A stretch of 51,858 nucleotides of DNA, from the NCBI GenBank assembly GCA_965368585.1, contig CBDUNM010000018.1:1-51858 (forward strand), given 5' to 3'. The notes under the pieces were generated by a model. The model worked only from the letters and a program-made list of their open reading frames with translations. It ran no database searches and was not told the origin of the DNA. Positions 7,460 to 16,288 of the stretch are shown piece after piece. Position 1 is the first letter of the stretch, and each line of letters opens with the position of its first letter. The position numbers and the translations under genes are program-made. This DNA is from JARRQB01 sp965368585. Lineage in GTDB: Bacteria; Pseudomonadota; Gammaproteobacteria; Chromatiales; Chromatiaceae.

Positions 7460-8893
7460 TTAGACATGCCGCAGGGCCTTGATTGGATCCATACGCGACG
7501 CTTTCCACGCGGGTTGCAAACTGGCCAGCACCGCCACCGCGATCGTCAGCAGGCCGGTGATCAGAACATCGGTCACCGACAGGGCGGGGACCAGCACCAG
7601 GTTTTCCTGGCGCCCGAAGGAAAAGGTGATGGTTATTGCGTTGAGCGCCCACACGGCAATCACGCTGATCAGCGTACCGAGCAGCGTTCCGACCAGGCCG
7701 ATCAGGAAACCTTCACTGAGAAACAGCGTCAATATGGTGCCGGGTCTGACGCCTATGGCAGAGATCGTGCCGATCTCTCGAATGCGCTCGTACACGGCCA
7801 TGATCAGGACGTTCATAATGCTGATCAAAACCACGGAGATCAAAATGATCCTGATGAACAGCGTCATCAGGTCGATCATGTTGGCAATTTTCGAGAAGGG
7901 GACGAACTTCTGCCATGGATGTAGTTGAAAGATACTCATGCCGCGGCGGTTCTTGAGGCCCGCCAGTTCGCCCTCGAGTACGGCGAGCACCTCGTCCAGC
8001 CGCGCGGGATCACGCAGCCGAATCGCAATTTCGCTGCTTTCGGAAGGAACGCCCCAGCCCTTGTCTTTGAACAGGGCTCGCGTCGGTTCCAAATACATGG
8101 CCTGTTCCGACTCCGAGGGCGGTTGCGGAGTTTTTGCTGCACTCTTTTTCAGCTTGAGGTCATCGACGGGTTTCTCGGGCGGCGCTTTCGCATAGCCGTG
8201 ACTAACCAGCACCTCCTGCTCGACGGACTGTTCCGGGATACGCAAGAGCGCGCGGGCATCTTCGATGTGGAGATAACCGTCACGACCGCCAGGTCCGGAA
8301 ATACTCTCGAGAATGCCTTGCACGACAAAGGTCTTGCCGTTTACCGAACCGTCCTTGTTGGTCGCAACCAGCACGATCGTGTCACCGACCTTGGTCTTCA
8401 TGCCGTTCGCAATGAGCTCGGGTACTTGGATATAGCCGCGTTTGACCAGCGGCTCCGCGCTGCCGCCCTGCAGCACGCGACTCTTCACCAACGGCGCCGT
8501 TGCCGACTCACGCTCGGGATAGACGCCATTCAAGCGAACGCTGGTCGTACTGGCGAAGTTACTGAACATCGCCATGAACTTGACCCTGGGTGACCAGGCT
8601 TCCACCGCCTCGGTATCGTCCAATGTCTGGTAGAGCCGCGCCAGCATCCGCGGCCGCATATTACGATCCACCGGAAGACTCTCCATCGCCCCGACATACC
8701 CGCGCCGGTGAACCTGGAGATGGCCGACCATGGCGTCGGTGAACTGCCCGACCATCATAGCTTTGAAAGACCCGGCCACTGCCACAAACAGCAGTACCGC
8801 AGTCAGACCCACGGTGATGAGCAACGCGGTCAACAGCGTCCGGCGCTTGTAACGCAGCAGGTTGCGCGCGGCGATCTTGAGGACATCAAGCAT
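7460..8893 (-). CDS. ABC transporter permease, FtsX/LolC/MacB type
   Basis: The 477-residue protein has the topology of an FtsX-domain permease. There is one transmembrane helix near the N-terminus (about 19-40, TALLITVGLTAVLLFVAVAG), then a large periplasmic domain (about 45-330). Three C-terminal helices follow (about 340-365, 390-420 and 440-460; for example IILISVVLISIMNVLIMAVY). The C-terminus ends in KASRMDPIKALRHV, characteristic of MacB/LolC permeases. Its start overlaps the last eight bases of the ATPase gene (8886-8893). Permeases of this class use ATP-driven motion to move lipoproteins, lipids or peptides rather than import small solutes. It is a single full-length copy, so the transporter is probably a homodimer with the ATPase. 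Confidence 0.92.
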   Translation of the reverse strand: MLDVLKIAARNLLRYKRRTLLTALLITVGLTAVLLFVAVAGSFKAMMVGQFTDAMVGHLQVHRRGYVGAMESLPVDRNMRPRMLARLYQTLDDTEAVEAWSPRVKFMAMFSNFASTTSVRLNGVYPERESATAPLVKSRVLQGGSAEPLVKRGYIQVPELIANGMKTKVGDTIVLVATNKDGSVNGKTFVVQGILESISGPGGRDGYLHIEDARALLRIPEQSVEQEVLVSHGYAKAPPEKPVDDLKLKKSAAKTPQPPSESEQAMYLEPTRALFKDKGWGVPSESSEIAIRLRDPARLDEVLAVLEGELAGLKNRRGMSIFQLHPWQKFVPFSKIANMIDLMTLFIRIILISVVLISIMNVLIMAVYERIREIGTISAIGVRPGTILTLFLSEGFLIGLVGTLLGTLISVIAVWALNAITITFSFGRQENLVLVPALSVTDVLITGLLTIAVAVLASLQPAWKASRMDPIKALRHV

Positions 8894-9590
8894 TGGCTTG
8901 ACCTACCGCGTGTTCCGCCTGTTGCAGGCGCCCGTCTTCCAGCTCGAAGGTTACTTCGGCCTCGGTCATGATCTTGGGGTCGTGGGTCGAGAACACAAAA
9001 GTCGTACCCCGCTCGTCACGCATTCGGCGCATCAGCGCAATGATTCGATAGGCCGTCGCGTGGTCGAGATTGGCCGTCGGTTCATCCGCAAGCACCATTT
9101 GCGGATTGGTCACCAGGGCGCGCGCGACCGCCACCCGTTGCTTTTGCCCACCCGATAACTCATGCGGGCGCTTGTCCGCCTGTTCGCTGATGCCGGCGGC
9201 ATCCAGCAGGTCTTTTACCCGCTGGCGACGCTCCGCCAACGGCCGGCGCTGCACCATCACCAGCGGAAACTCGACGTTTTCGTAAGCGGTCAGAACCGGA
9301 ATGAGATTGAAGTCCTGGAACACGAACCCGATGTGTTCACCGCGAAACGCGGCCGCGGCCCGGTGGTCCAGCTCGCCGACGTCATTGTCGGCCACGATCA
9401 ATGTGCCGCTGGTCGGCGGGTCCAGACAGCCGATCATGTTGAGAAGCGTGGTCTTGCCGCTTCCGGAGGGCCCGACGAAACACACGAAAGACGCCGCTTC
9501 AACCACGAACTCGACGTCGCGAATCGCGGGTATGACCAAGCTGCCGACGCGGTAGTCCTTGTTCAGTTTTCTTGCCTTGACTAAACTCAT
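8886..9590 (-). CDS. ABC transporter ATP-binding protein, LolD/MacB type
   Basis: This is a complete nucleotide-binding domain of about 234 residues when started at the ATG at 9590 (MSLVKARKLNKDYRVG). Visible motifs are Walker A GPSGSGKTT, a Q-loop in FVFQDFNLIP, signature LSGGQKQRVAVARAL, Walker B VLADEPTANLD and the switch histidine in STHD. Motif spacing and length match the LolD/MacB branch. An in-frame upstream start at 9638 would add 16 residues with no sign of conservation. The gene is first in a tightly packed minus-strand operon running to 4.9 kb or 4.5 kb. It powers the FtsX-type permease translated from the overlapping next gene. Confidence 0.93.
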   Translation of the reverse strand: MSLVKARKLNKDYRVGSLVIPAIRDVEFVVEAASFVCFVGPSGSGKTTLLNMIGCLDPPTSGTLIVADNDVGELDHRAAAAFRGEHIGFVFQDFNLIPVLTAYENVEFPLVMVQRRPLAERRQRVKDLLDAAGISEQADKRPHELSGGQKQRVAVARALVTNPQMVLADEPTANLDHATAYRIIALMRRMRDERGTTFVFSTHDPKIMTEAEVTFELEDGRLQQAEHAVGQANA

Positions 9591-9725
9591 TTGGCACCAA
9601 GCCCACTTTGGGTCAATTACTCCTGCAGTCGAGCGCACGGCACACGCCCAGGTGAGGCTCGATCGGCACCGGAACGCCTTGGCACCGACACCAGTCAGAC
9701 GATTCGCCCGCCATCGCTTCAGCCA

Positions 9726-10415
9726 CTATTTCTTTTTCAATTTGAGCGGGTTTGCGGCTTTGACGACGCCGGGGTCGGGGTCCTCATCATGAGCGTAGCC
9801 TGGCGGCGGAAACACCGTCTCGCAACCCCTCTCGCTTACTTCCGCCATCTCACGCTGCAGTAAACAAACGTCGAAATCGCCAGGGCCGCCATTGACGTAG
9901 CCGTATCCCGGCCCTTCCCACAGAAAATCGAAATCCCCCGGTCCACCGTACAGCCGATCCGCACCGGGTGCACCGAACAACCAATCGTCACCCGGGCCAC
10001 CGTGGATAATGTCGTCGCCGCGCGCACCAAACAGCGAATCATTGCCGGCCCCACCGCAAATCAGATCAGATCCGGCATCTCCGTGCACGGCATCGTTGCC
10101 GGCTCCGGCAACGATGACGTCGTCGTCCTCGCTGCCAAGAATGAGATCGTGTCCCGCGGTACCCACGCATGTTGCACGTTTACCGTCGCACGTTGGGACA
10201 TCCTTGATCGATTCGGGGATGAACGGGCACTTGATGACGGTGTGCGCCGTGTGATAGCCGGGAAAATCCTCGGGCACAATGTCTTCGCCAGCACCAAATG
10301 ACGGATTGACGACCAAACCGCAAACGACGATCGCCATAGATCCACGCACAATCCAATTGTCAGAACAAAATGGATTTCTTGAAACACAATCCTCAGTGGA
10401 TTTCTGGAATGCCAT
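9726..10415 (-). CDS. short secreted RTX-type calcium-binding protein
   Basis: The start at 10415 follows GGAGGG at six bases, giving 229 residues. After an N-terminal hydrophobic export segment (SMAIVVCGLVVNPSFGA) the protein carries about eight RTX nonapeptides (GGxGxDxUx), for example GNDAVHGDAGSD and GDDWLFGAPGADRLYGGPGD. Such repeats fold into a calcium-bound beta-roll outside the cell. Unlike RTX toxins there is no large N-terminal effector domain, and secretion is apparently Sec-dependent. Several cysteines (CPFIPESI, CDGK, CVGTAG, CGG, CLLQ, GCETVF) are unusual for RTX proteins, which normally lack them, and suggest disulfide stabilisation. It is monocistronic, with its own upstream AT-rich region. 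Specific function unknown. Confidence 0.85.
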   Translation of the reverse strand: MAFQKSTEDCVSRNPFCSDNWIVRGSMAIVVCGLVVNPSFGAGEDIVPEDFPGYHTAHTVIKCPFIPESIKDVPTCDGKRATCVGTAGHDLILGSEDDDVIVAGAGNDAVHGDAGSDLICGGAGNDSLFGARGDDIIHGGPGDDWLFGAPGADRLYGGPGDFDFLWEGPGYGYVNGGPGDFDVCLLQREMAEVSERGCETVFPPPGYAHDEDPDPGVVKAANPLKLKKK

Positions 10416-11055
10416 GAGTCCCTCCAAAGTTCCTCAGTGATGATTCATTATTGTTTCCTTTTCACGCTAGCAGGCTTGTTTAAAAGTAAATCTGATTTAT
10501 ATCAGAGCAATTTATAGTTAAGATATTTACCGATATCTAAATTAAATAGAACGACATTATCAGAGTGATAGATAGATCGACGCGCAATTCGTCGTATTTC
10601 ATTTAGTCGTGGAGAAGTACTCGACTGCGGATCACCCTGCATCCACTGCCAACGCTTTAGCAACGATCAATTTGCGACAGAGCAGGCACATATTCTTATT
10701 GCTGCAACCGCGCCAGACAAGACGTGTGCGTCAGTTTGAATTACTGGTTCGTAACATGTGCTTTTTGGCGGCATGTCTCCAGACCGCATTGCACGATTGC
10801 GGTGAGTTCGTCGAGAACTGCGACCGGATTGAACGCATGCGTCACGCGGTGACTCAGCTGACGTTGTTCGTTGGGCGGTAGCGCAGGTCCGCAGGCGATG
10901 CGTGAGCTTCGTTGGATTACTGGTGGATGTGATCGGCAAAGGGTTTGGTAACGCATGGCGCGGGTGCGGCATCAAGCGTCTTCGCTAACCGCCGCTAGGT
11001 ATTTAAAGGCTAACGCCGCCTACGAACAACAATCACCCGTTTGAGGGAGTTACTA
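10416..11055. other. 640-bp intergenic region, AT-rich on its left side
   Basis: The segment separates the divergent RTX and helical-protein genes. About 10440-10600 is far more AT-rich than the window average, with short palindromes, and probably holds the RTX promoter. From 10600 to 11040 composition returns to normal. Only short frames occur there; one minus-strand frame of about 70 codons (10741-10956) has no recognisable motif or ribosome binding site and is not called. Confidence 0.5.
10492..10505. promoter_or_regulatory. FNR/CRP-like palindrome
   Basis: CTGATTTATATCAG is a perfect inverted repeat (CTGAT-4-ATCAG) and matches the FNR/ANR consensus TTGAT-4-ATCAA at every conserved position except the outermost base of each arm. 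It lies 77 bp upstream of the RTX gene start, inside an AT-rich promoter-like segment. That would suit redox-responsive control of the secreted protein. No transcription start is known, so this is a motif match only. Confidence 0.35.
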
Positions 11056-12024
11056 TTGCCCGTACTCAGAAGATGGCCTTTAAGGCGCGCGCGGAACGGC
11101 CCGGAAACGGGCCCCCTGCAAATCCCTGAGGTCGCCGCGGGGCGTCACCCCGCCGCGCGCGCGCGTCCGCGGGAACTGAAGGCTTGGCTGGAAACTCTGG
11201 AGGGTGCACACCCCCTGTTGGCGTGTAAGGAGCTGCGTTCTCAATTGGAATTGCTCGCGCGTTTTCCTGACTCGCTCGCGACGCTGCCGGAGCTAGTGGA
11301 TTTGCTGGAAAGCCCTGTGTCAGCCCTGCACGCACACATAAGCGAAGTCATGGATGGACCCCTGAATGAAGCGATGTCACGCGCGGCCCAGCAGGTACTC
11401 AACGCCTACAGCCAAGTTCTGATCGAATTCGGTCATTTGCACAAACGTCTGATCAACCAGCTGCTGGACAGCGCCAAAGGGCCTACCGTCAGCGACCTCA
11501 TCGCCGCGGCCGAGGTGTTCGCATGGCAGATTCGTATTTTCACGACCCGCTATCAGAGCGCGCCGGTGGAATCCTGGCAGGATTTGGTACAGATCTACCG
11601 GATTACGGAATCCAGAGCTTGTACAGGCAATCGGACAGGGCCGCAACACGACGTGCGAACGCTTTTTTTTGCAAGTTTATTGTATCAACTGTGCGACACG
11701 CTGCGGCTGACACCGCAAATGACCTGGCGCTTGTTCGCCCGCACGCTGCAGTTCGCCGACCAGCTGGAACTGCGCTCGACCGGAGCGTGTCCGGAAGGCA
11801 TTCCGGTGGATATCCGCGGCGAGGTTTCGCCGTTCGTCTACGCACGACGCAAGCGGTCCAAAGATGATCGGGCGGATACACGGGTGTGCGTGAAAAAGCT
11901 GCTCTCTAGCCTGCGTTCGCAGGCCGCTGTCGACGAACTTACCGCGCTGGTATTGAATGACGTCAACGATCTGCAGCGCATGCATTCGGCAGCCGCAAGA
12001 AGCCATTTGTACTGTCGGGATTGA
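11056..12024 (+). CDS. conserved hypothetical helical protein
   Basis: A TTG at 11056 is preceded by GAGGGAG at six bases and is a better start than the in-frame TTG at 11041, giving 322 residues. The protein is soluble and mostly helical, rich in Leu, Ala and Arg. Repeated amphipathic helices include ELLARFPDSLATLPELVDLL and QVLNAYSQVLIEFGHLHKRL. The first 40 residues are Arg-rich and look disordered. There is no signal peptide, transmembrane helix or catalytic motif. The helix-only architecture resembles N-terminal regions seen in some PilZ-type regulators, but no PilZ RxxxR motif is present, so no function is assigned. Both neighbours are encoded on the opposite strand. Confidence 0.6.
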   Translation: MPVLRRWPLRRARNGPETGPLQIPEVAAGRHPAARARPRELKAWLETLEGAHPLLACKELRSQLELLARFPDSLATLPELVDLLESPVSALHAHISEVMDGPLNEAMSRAAQQVLNAYSQVLIEFGHLHKRLINQLLDSAKGPTVSDLIAAAEVFAWQIRIFTTRYQSAPVESWQDLVQIYRITESRACTGNRTGPQHDVRTLFFASLLYQLCDTLRLTPQMTWRLFARTLQFADQLELRSTGACPEGIPVDIRGEVSPFVYARRKRSKDDRADTRVCVKKLLSSLRSQAAVDELTALVLNDVNDLQRMHSAAARSHLYCRD

Positions 12025-12187
12025 CGGGCCAATTCCGCGATGTACTCGCGGCCTGCATCCCTCGCGAACAGTCGTTTGGCGCTCGACAGGCGGTTCTCCC
12101 GTTCGGTAGCCCTTTGGAATCGCCGAGGGGGCGCCGCAAAGTCGAAGTCATAAGTGCGTCCCTGCACTCATGCGACGGGTGAACGAC

Positions 12188-12466
12188 TCAGTAACGCGGG
12201 CGGCCACCACCGGACGGTCGACTGCCGCGCGGCTGCGCCTGATTCACCTTCAGATTGCGGCCGCTCAACGATGTACCGTTGAGTTCCTTGATGGCTGTAT
12301 CCGCTTCGCTGTTGCTCGGCATTTCGACAAAGGCAAAGCCCTTGGACTGACCGGAGAATTTGTCCGTAATGAGGTTGACGCTGGACACTTCGCCAAATGC
12401 AGCAAAGGTTTTCCGCAGTTCTTCTTCGGTTACACCGTAGGCTAGGTTGCCGACATATAAGTTCAT
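12188..12466 (-). CDS. RRM-type RNA-binding protein
   Basis: The ATG at 12466 follows GAGGAAAC, giving a 92-residue protein. It is a single RNA recognition motif: RNP2 is LYVGNLAY near the N-terminus, and RNP1 is KGFAFVEM, with the expected beta-alpha-beta-beta-alpha-beta order. A short Gly/Arg/Pro tail (PRGSRPSGGGRPRY) follows, as in cyanobacterial and proteobacterial Rbp proteins. It should bind single-stranded RNA in the cytoplasm, and small RRM proteins of this type are often cold- or stress-induced. It lies 127 bp downstream of the rhlE helicase gene on the same strand, which suggests a joint role in RNA remodelling. Confidence 0.93.
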   Translation of the reverse strand: MNLYVGNLAYGVTEEELRKTFAAFGEVSSVNLITDKFSGQSKGFAFVEMPSNSEADTAIKELNGTSLSGRNLKVNQAQPRGSRPSGGGRPRY

Positions 12467-12593
12467 AGTTTCCTCTCGCTTTGGGTAGATATGCTGTTCG
12501 ACAAAACACCACTGTAACGACTGACACGGTCGACACGGCGGTAGATGGCGAGGTTGACGATGCACGGTTCACCTCGCGGGTTTCCGCAGTGGG

Positions 12594-13847
12594 TCACGGC
12601 CGTTGCCGCAAGCCGTTGCCGGACTTGCCCTGCCCGCCCGAGCGGCGGCGCGAGTGCTGATTGGCAGCGGCCTTTTGATGCCGCCCTCGCTGCGGTGGCG
12701 GCAGCGGCGACTCTTTTCCAGACGGCTCGAAGCCGGACACAATTTCGGCCCGCAATTCACGCTTCAGGAGCCGCTGAATGTCCGCCAGAAACTTGACCTC
12801 GTCCGACGACACCAGCGATAACGCCACGCCGTCCTCACCCGCCCGACCGGTGCGTCCGATGCGGTGTACGTAGTCTTCGGGGACGTTCGGTAGTTCGTAG
12901 TTGACCACATGTGGCAGGCGATCGATATCCAGTCCGCGAGCGGCGATGTCCGTCGCCACCAATACCCGAACCTTACCCGCTTTGAAATCCGCGAGCGCCC
13001 GGGTGCGCGCGCCCTGGCTCTTGTTGCCGTGGATGGCCGCGGACGTGATACCGTCACGGGCCAGCTGCTCCGCCAACCGATTGGCACCGTGCTTGGTGCG
13101 CGTAAACACCAACACCTGACGCCAGTTGCCGGCACCAATCAAATAAGACAACAACTCGCGCTTACGGTCGCGATCCACGCGGTGCACCAGCTGATCAACG
13201 TTCTCCGCGGTCGTGTTGCGGCGAGCCACCTCGACCAGCGCCGGTTGATGCAGCAATCCATCGGCCAGGCGTTTGATCTCGTCCGAATAAGTGGCGGAGA
13301 ACAGCAGGTTCTGACGCCGCTTGGGCAGCGTGGCCAGGATCTTGCGGATATCATGAATAAAACCCATGTCGAGCATCCGATCGGCCTCGTCCAGTACCAG
13401 AATCTCGATGTGAGAAAGGTTAACGGTACCCTGCCCGACATGGTCGAGCAGCCGACCGGGGGTCGCCACCAACACATCCACACCGCGGCGCAGCCGCTGT
13501 GCCTGGGGGTTAAAGCCCACGCCGCCGAACACAACGGCGTGACGTAGCGCTAGAAAACGGCCGTAGGTAGCCACACTCTCGGCCACCTGGGCCGCCAGTT
13601 CGCGCGTGGGGGTGAGGATTAGGGCGCGCGGATGACGACCCTGGGGTCTGCTGGCGTCGAGCCGCTGCAGCAACGGCAGTGTGAACGCCGCCGTCTTGCC
13701 GGTGCCGGTTTGAGCGCCGGCCAGCACATCGCGGCCTTCGAGAATCAGAGGGATCGTTTTCGCCTGGATGGGCGTGGTGCGAGCGTAACCCTGGGCGCTG
13801 ACAGCGCGCACCAGTTCGGCCTTCAGGCCAAGTTGTTCAAAGGGCAT
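12594..13847 (-). CDS. rhlE: ATP-dependent RNA helicase RhlE
   Basis: This 417-residue DEAD-box helicase shows all core motifs in order: Q-motif (TTPIQAKTIP), motif I AQTGTGKT, Ia PTREL, Ib TPGR, II DEAD in VLDEADRMLDMGF, III SAT, IV LVFTRT, V ATDIAARGLD and VI HRIGRTGR. The lengths of the two RecA domains and the N-terminal MPFEQLGL fit RhlE. The C-terminus is a basic, Gln/Arg/Gly-rich tail (RGRHQKAAANQHSRRRSGG) that usually mediates RNA binding. It unwinds short RNA duplexes in ribosome assembly and mRNA turnover. The RRM protein gene follows on the same strand. Confidence 0.95.
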   Translation of the reverse strand: MPFEQLGLKAELVRAVSAQGYARTTPIQAKTIPLILEGRDVLAGAQTGTGKTAAFTLPLLQRLDASRPQGRHPRALILTPTRELAAQVAESVATYGRFLALRHAVVFGGVGFNPQAQRLRRGVDVLVATPGRLLDHVGQGTVNLSHIEILVLDEADRMLDMGFIHDIRKILATLPKRRQNLLFSATYSDEIKRLADGLLHQPALVEVARRNTTAENVDQLVHRVDRDRKRELLSYLIGAGNWRQVLVFTRTKHGANRLAEQLARDGITSAAIHGNKSQGARTRALADFKAGKVRVLVATDIAARGLDIDRLPHVVNYELPNVPEDYVHRIGRTGRAGEDGVALSLVSSDEVKFLADIQRLLKRELRAEIVSGFEPSGKESPLPPPQRGRHQKAAANQHSRRRSGGQGKSGNGLRQRP

Positions 13848-14237
13848 TAGTTAGTCCTGGCGAGCCGTACCGGTCGTTTGATCGAGCCGGCCGGTCTGGG
13901 CGGAGCGGTTGAAATTTCGAGGTAAGCCAAAGCAGCAGGAGGACCGCGAGACACCCAGCGCCAGTTCCGCTTCGCGCTGAATATCCGGCCATCATAGCGT
14001 ACTGGGCGGCATAGTGCACGGCCCCTTTGATCGATCCGGTCCATCGCTACGCGTGTCGCTGCGGACAATGCTAGCGCAACCCAGCCCTGATTCCAGACCG
14101 TGCGAGCGGTGCGGCCCCGAATATGCCCAGGCAAAGGATTCATGCCGACCAAACCGTCCTGAAAGGCGTAGTTGACCATGGCAAGCCGCTTACAATGAAT
14201 TTAGACTTTACTCTGGATTGAGCGAAGGATTCGGAGA
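13848..14237. other. 390-bp intergenic region with no supported gene
   Basis: This lies between divergent rhlE and the small lipoprotein gene and must hold both promoters. One minus-strand frame (13847-14179) is open for 110 codons and its stop abuts the rhlE start. It is Arg/Ala-rich with no domain or ribosome binding site, so it is not called. The stretch 14185-14237 is AT-richer and could contain the promoter of the gene at 14238. Confidence 0.4.
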
Positions 14238-14702
14238 ATGCGTCAATCTCAGGCTGCTTTCATGGCGTTGATATTGCTCGGTTCTGGCTGTAGTTCGGAC
14301 ATCACCACGGAAGATCGTATACGCGCAGTGATCGGTCTGGTCGAAGAGGCCGCCGAAGAACGCTCGGCAACCGAAGTCTCGAAGCATATCAGCGTCAATT
14401 ACAAAGACAGATACCACGCAAGCAAGCGAGCCGTCGCGCGCGCTCTGCTCGGGTACTTTCACCAGCATCGCTCCATTCATCTCCTCACCCGCGTAACTAC
14501 ACTCGAGTTCGAAGCGGGGAACCGAGCGGCCGGTGCAGTTGTGTATGTGGCGATGGCGGGCGTGCCGGTGGAGTCTGTCGAGGCGCTTGTTTCGGTGCAG
14601 GCAAACCTGTACCGCTTCGACATTCAATTGCTGGAGGAAGAGGGAGCGTGGAAAGTAAACTCCGCCACATGGCGAAAGGCAACGATCGCAGACTTTCGTT
14701 AA
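14238..14702 (+). CDS. small lipoprotein, SnoaL/NTF2-like fold suspected
   Basis: The 154-residue product begins with a short lipoprotein signal (FMALILLGSGCSS) whose lipobox cysteine is Cys18. The mature part has a helix-rich N-terminal half (RIRAVIGLVEEAAEERSATE) followed by alternating beta strands (LTRVTTLEFEAG, AGAVVYVAMAGV, ANLYRFDIQLLEE) and ends EEGAWKVNSATWRKA. That order of helices and a curved sheet ending in 'W-K-V-x-x-A-x-W' resembles NTF2/SnoaL-like proteins. No active-site residues are apparent. It is probably anchored in the periplasm or outer membrane. Fold assignment is tentative. Confidence 0.7.
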   Translation: MRQSQAAFMALILLGSGCSSDITTEDRIRAVIGLVEEAAEERSATEVSKHISVNYKDRYHASKRAVARALLGYFHQHRSIHLLTRVTTLEFEAGNRAAGAVVYVAMAGVPVESVEALVSVQANLYRFDIQLLEEEGAWKVNSATWRKATIADFR

Positions 14703-14943
14703 GACGGGGTCAAGGCTAGCAATATATATTAGTCGAAGTGTGCGCCTTACGCTAGCGCGCACTCCGAAAATCCGCTTGAAGTTCAGATCTGACCACGATC
14801 GTCAGGACGGCCCCGCCGGGCAAATCGTACGACTGTCAAACCGCATGCCCTCGCCGCAAGGAGAACCGATTCGGACTGCATTGCGCGCGACAGGGGAATC
14901 AACCGTTTACTATATAATGCTAGACTTGACCCCTCTGGGACTG

Positions 14944-16035
14944 TCAATTGTTCTGGATCACTATGTTCGGGAACTTCGCGGCGTAGCTCTTGGCCTGCTG
15001 CGATAGCTTGGCTGCGGCTTTGCGCGCGATCTCCCGGTAGATCAGCGACGGACGTGATTCGGGCTCGGCGACCACGGTCGGCTTGCCCGAGTCGGTCTCC
15101 TCGCGAATGCGCAGTTCCAACGGCAGGGCGCCAAGGAATTCGACGCCGTACTGCTCGGCCATGCGTCCACCGCCTCCTTCGCCGAAAATGTGCTCTTCGT
15201 GCCCGCAATTCGAACAGATGTGCGTCGACATGTTTTCGACGATTCCGAGTACCGGCACTTCGACTTTCTCAAACATCTTGAATCCCTTGCGCGCGTCCAG
15301 TAGAGCGATGTCTTGCGGGGTAGTGACGATGATGGCACCAGATACCGGCACTTTTTGCGCCAGGGTCAATTGCGTGTCGCCGGTACCGGGCGGGAGATCG
15401 ATCACGAGGTAGTCAAGCTCGGACCAGTTGGTGTCGTTGAGCAGTTGTTCCAGCGCCTGGGTGACCATTGGGCCGCGCCAGATCATCGGCGTTTCCTCGT
15501 CGATCAGAAACCCGATGGACATCGCCTGCAGATGATAGCTGTTCATCGGCTCCAGGCTGTTGCCGTCTTTCGACTCGGGTTGACCGGAGATGCCGAGCAT
15601 GCGCGGCTGCGACGGGCCATAGATATCGGCGTCGAGAATACCGACCTTGGCCCCCTCGGCCGACAAGGCCAGCGCCAGGTTCACCGCCGTAGTGGATTTG
15701 CCGACGCCCCCCTTACCGGACGCGACGGCGATGATGTTCTTGACGTTATCGATCGGCTTCAGCGATTTCTGCACCGAGTGCGACACGATCTTACTGGAAA
15801 CCTCGACGTCGCAGCCCGCCACGCCATCGAGCGCCTCGATCTTTTCTTTGACAGCGTTGGCGATGTCTGCGTGGACGCCCTTGGCGGGAAAACCCAACAC
15901 CACATCAACCTTCACCTTGCCGCCGTCCACAGCGATGCTTTTTACGCATTTCGCACTGACCAGATCCTTGTTCAGATGCGGTTCGACGTAACCTTTGATC
16001 GCCTCTTCGACCTGTTCTTGAGTGATGTTTGCCAT
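14944..16035 (-). CDS. apbC: iron-sulfur cluster carrier protein ApbC (Mrp)
   Basis: The ATG at 16035 has AGGAG eight bases upstream, giving 363 residues. An N-terminal MIP18/DUF59 domain (about 1-80, ITQEQVEEAIKGYV) precedes the ParA/MinD-type ATPase with the deviant Walker A SGKGGVGKST (about residue 107). The scaffold CxxC motif is in HICSNCGHEEHIFGEGGG near residue 285. The dimeric protein binds a [4Fe-4S] cluster at the CxxC pair and passes it to apo-enzymes in an ATP-dependent way. The gene is divergent from metG, an arrangement common in gammaproteobacteria. The window contains many Fe-S client proteins (RsxB, RsxC, Nth, YgiQ). Confidence 0.95.
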   Translation of the reverse strand: MANITQEQVEEAIKGYVEPHLNKDLVSAKCVKSIAVDGGKVKVDVVLGFPAKGVHADIANAVKEKIEALDGVAGCDVEVSSKIVSHSVQKSLKPIDNVKNIIAVASGKGGVGKSTTAVNLALALSAEGAKVGILDADIYGPSQPRMLGISGQPESKDGNSLEPMNSYHLQAMSIGFLIDEETPMIWRGPMVTQALEQLLNDTNWSELDYLVIDLPPGTGDTQLTLAQKVPVSGAIIVTTPQDIALLDARKGFKMFEKVEVPVLGIVENMSTHICSNCGHEEHIFGEGGGGRMAEQYGVEFLGALPLELRIREETDSGKPTVVAEPESRPSLIYREIARKAAAKLSQQAKSYAAKFPNIVIQNN

Positions 16036-16288
16036 GCTATTACTCCTGCCGGCGGGCGGCGATTTACCGTCCCGGGTCATTGTCAAATAGAAAATCTGGG
16101 GCGCGATTCTACACGAACCAGGCACCTATTCCCAAGTGTTTTAGTCGGGTTTAGACGGGCCGAAGTGCGCCGTGTTGCAACCTGTCTGCGCGCACAGGAA
16201 TTACGGGGCAGGCAAGGCTGCGCTGGTGATTTCCCCAAAGATCCTGAAATAATCCGCTTCTCTCAACGACAACATCGACAACCCCGTA

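Noticed and set aside
10741..10956. Short minus-strand frame in the 10.4-11.0 kb gap
   Set aside because: No start signal, no recognisable motif and only 71 codons.
13847..14179. Minus-strand frame of 110 codons upstream of rhlE
   Set aside because: There is no ribosome binding site or domain, and composition is like other shadows; it lies in a divergent promoter region.
14913..14918. TATAAT box pointing towards apbC's 3' end
   Set aside because: No matching -35 box at 16-18 bp and no plus-strand gene downstream.
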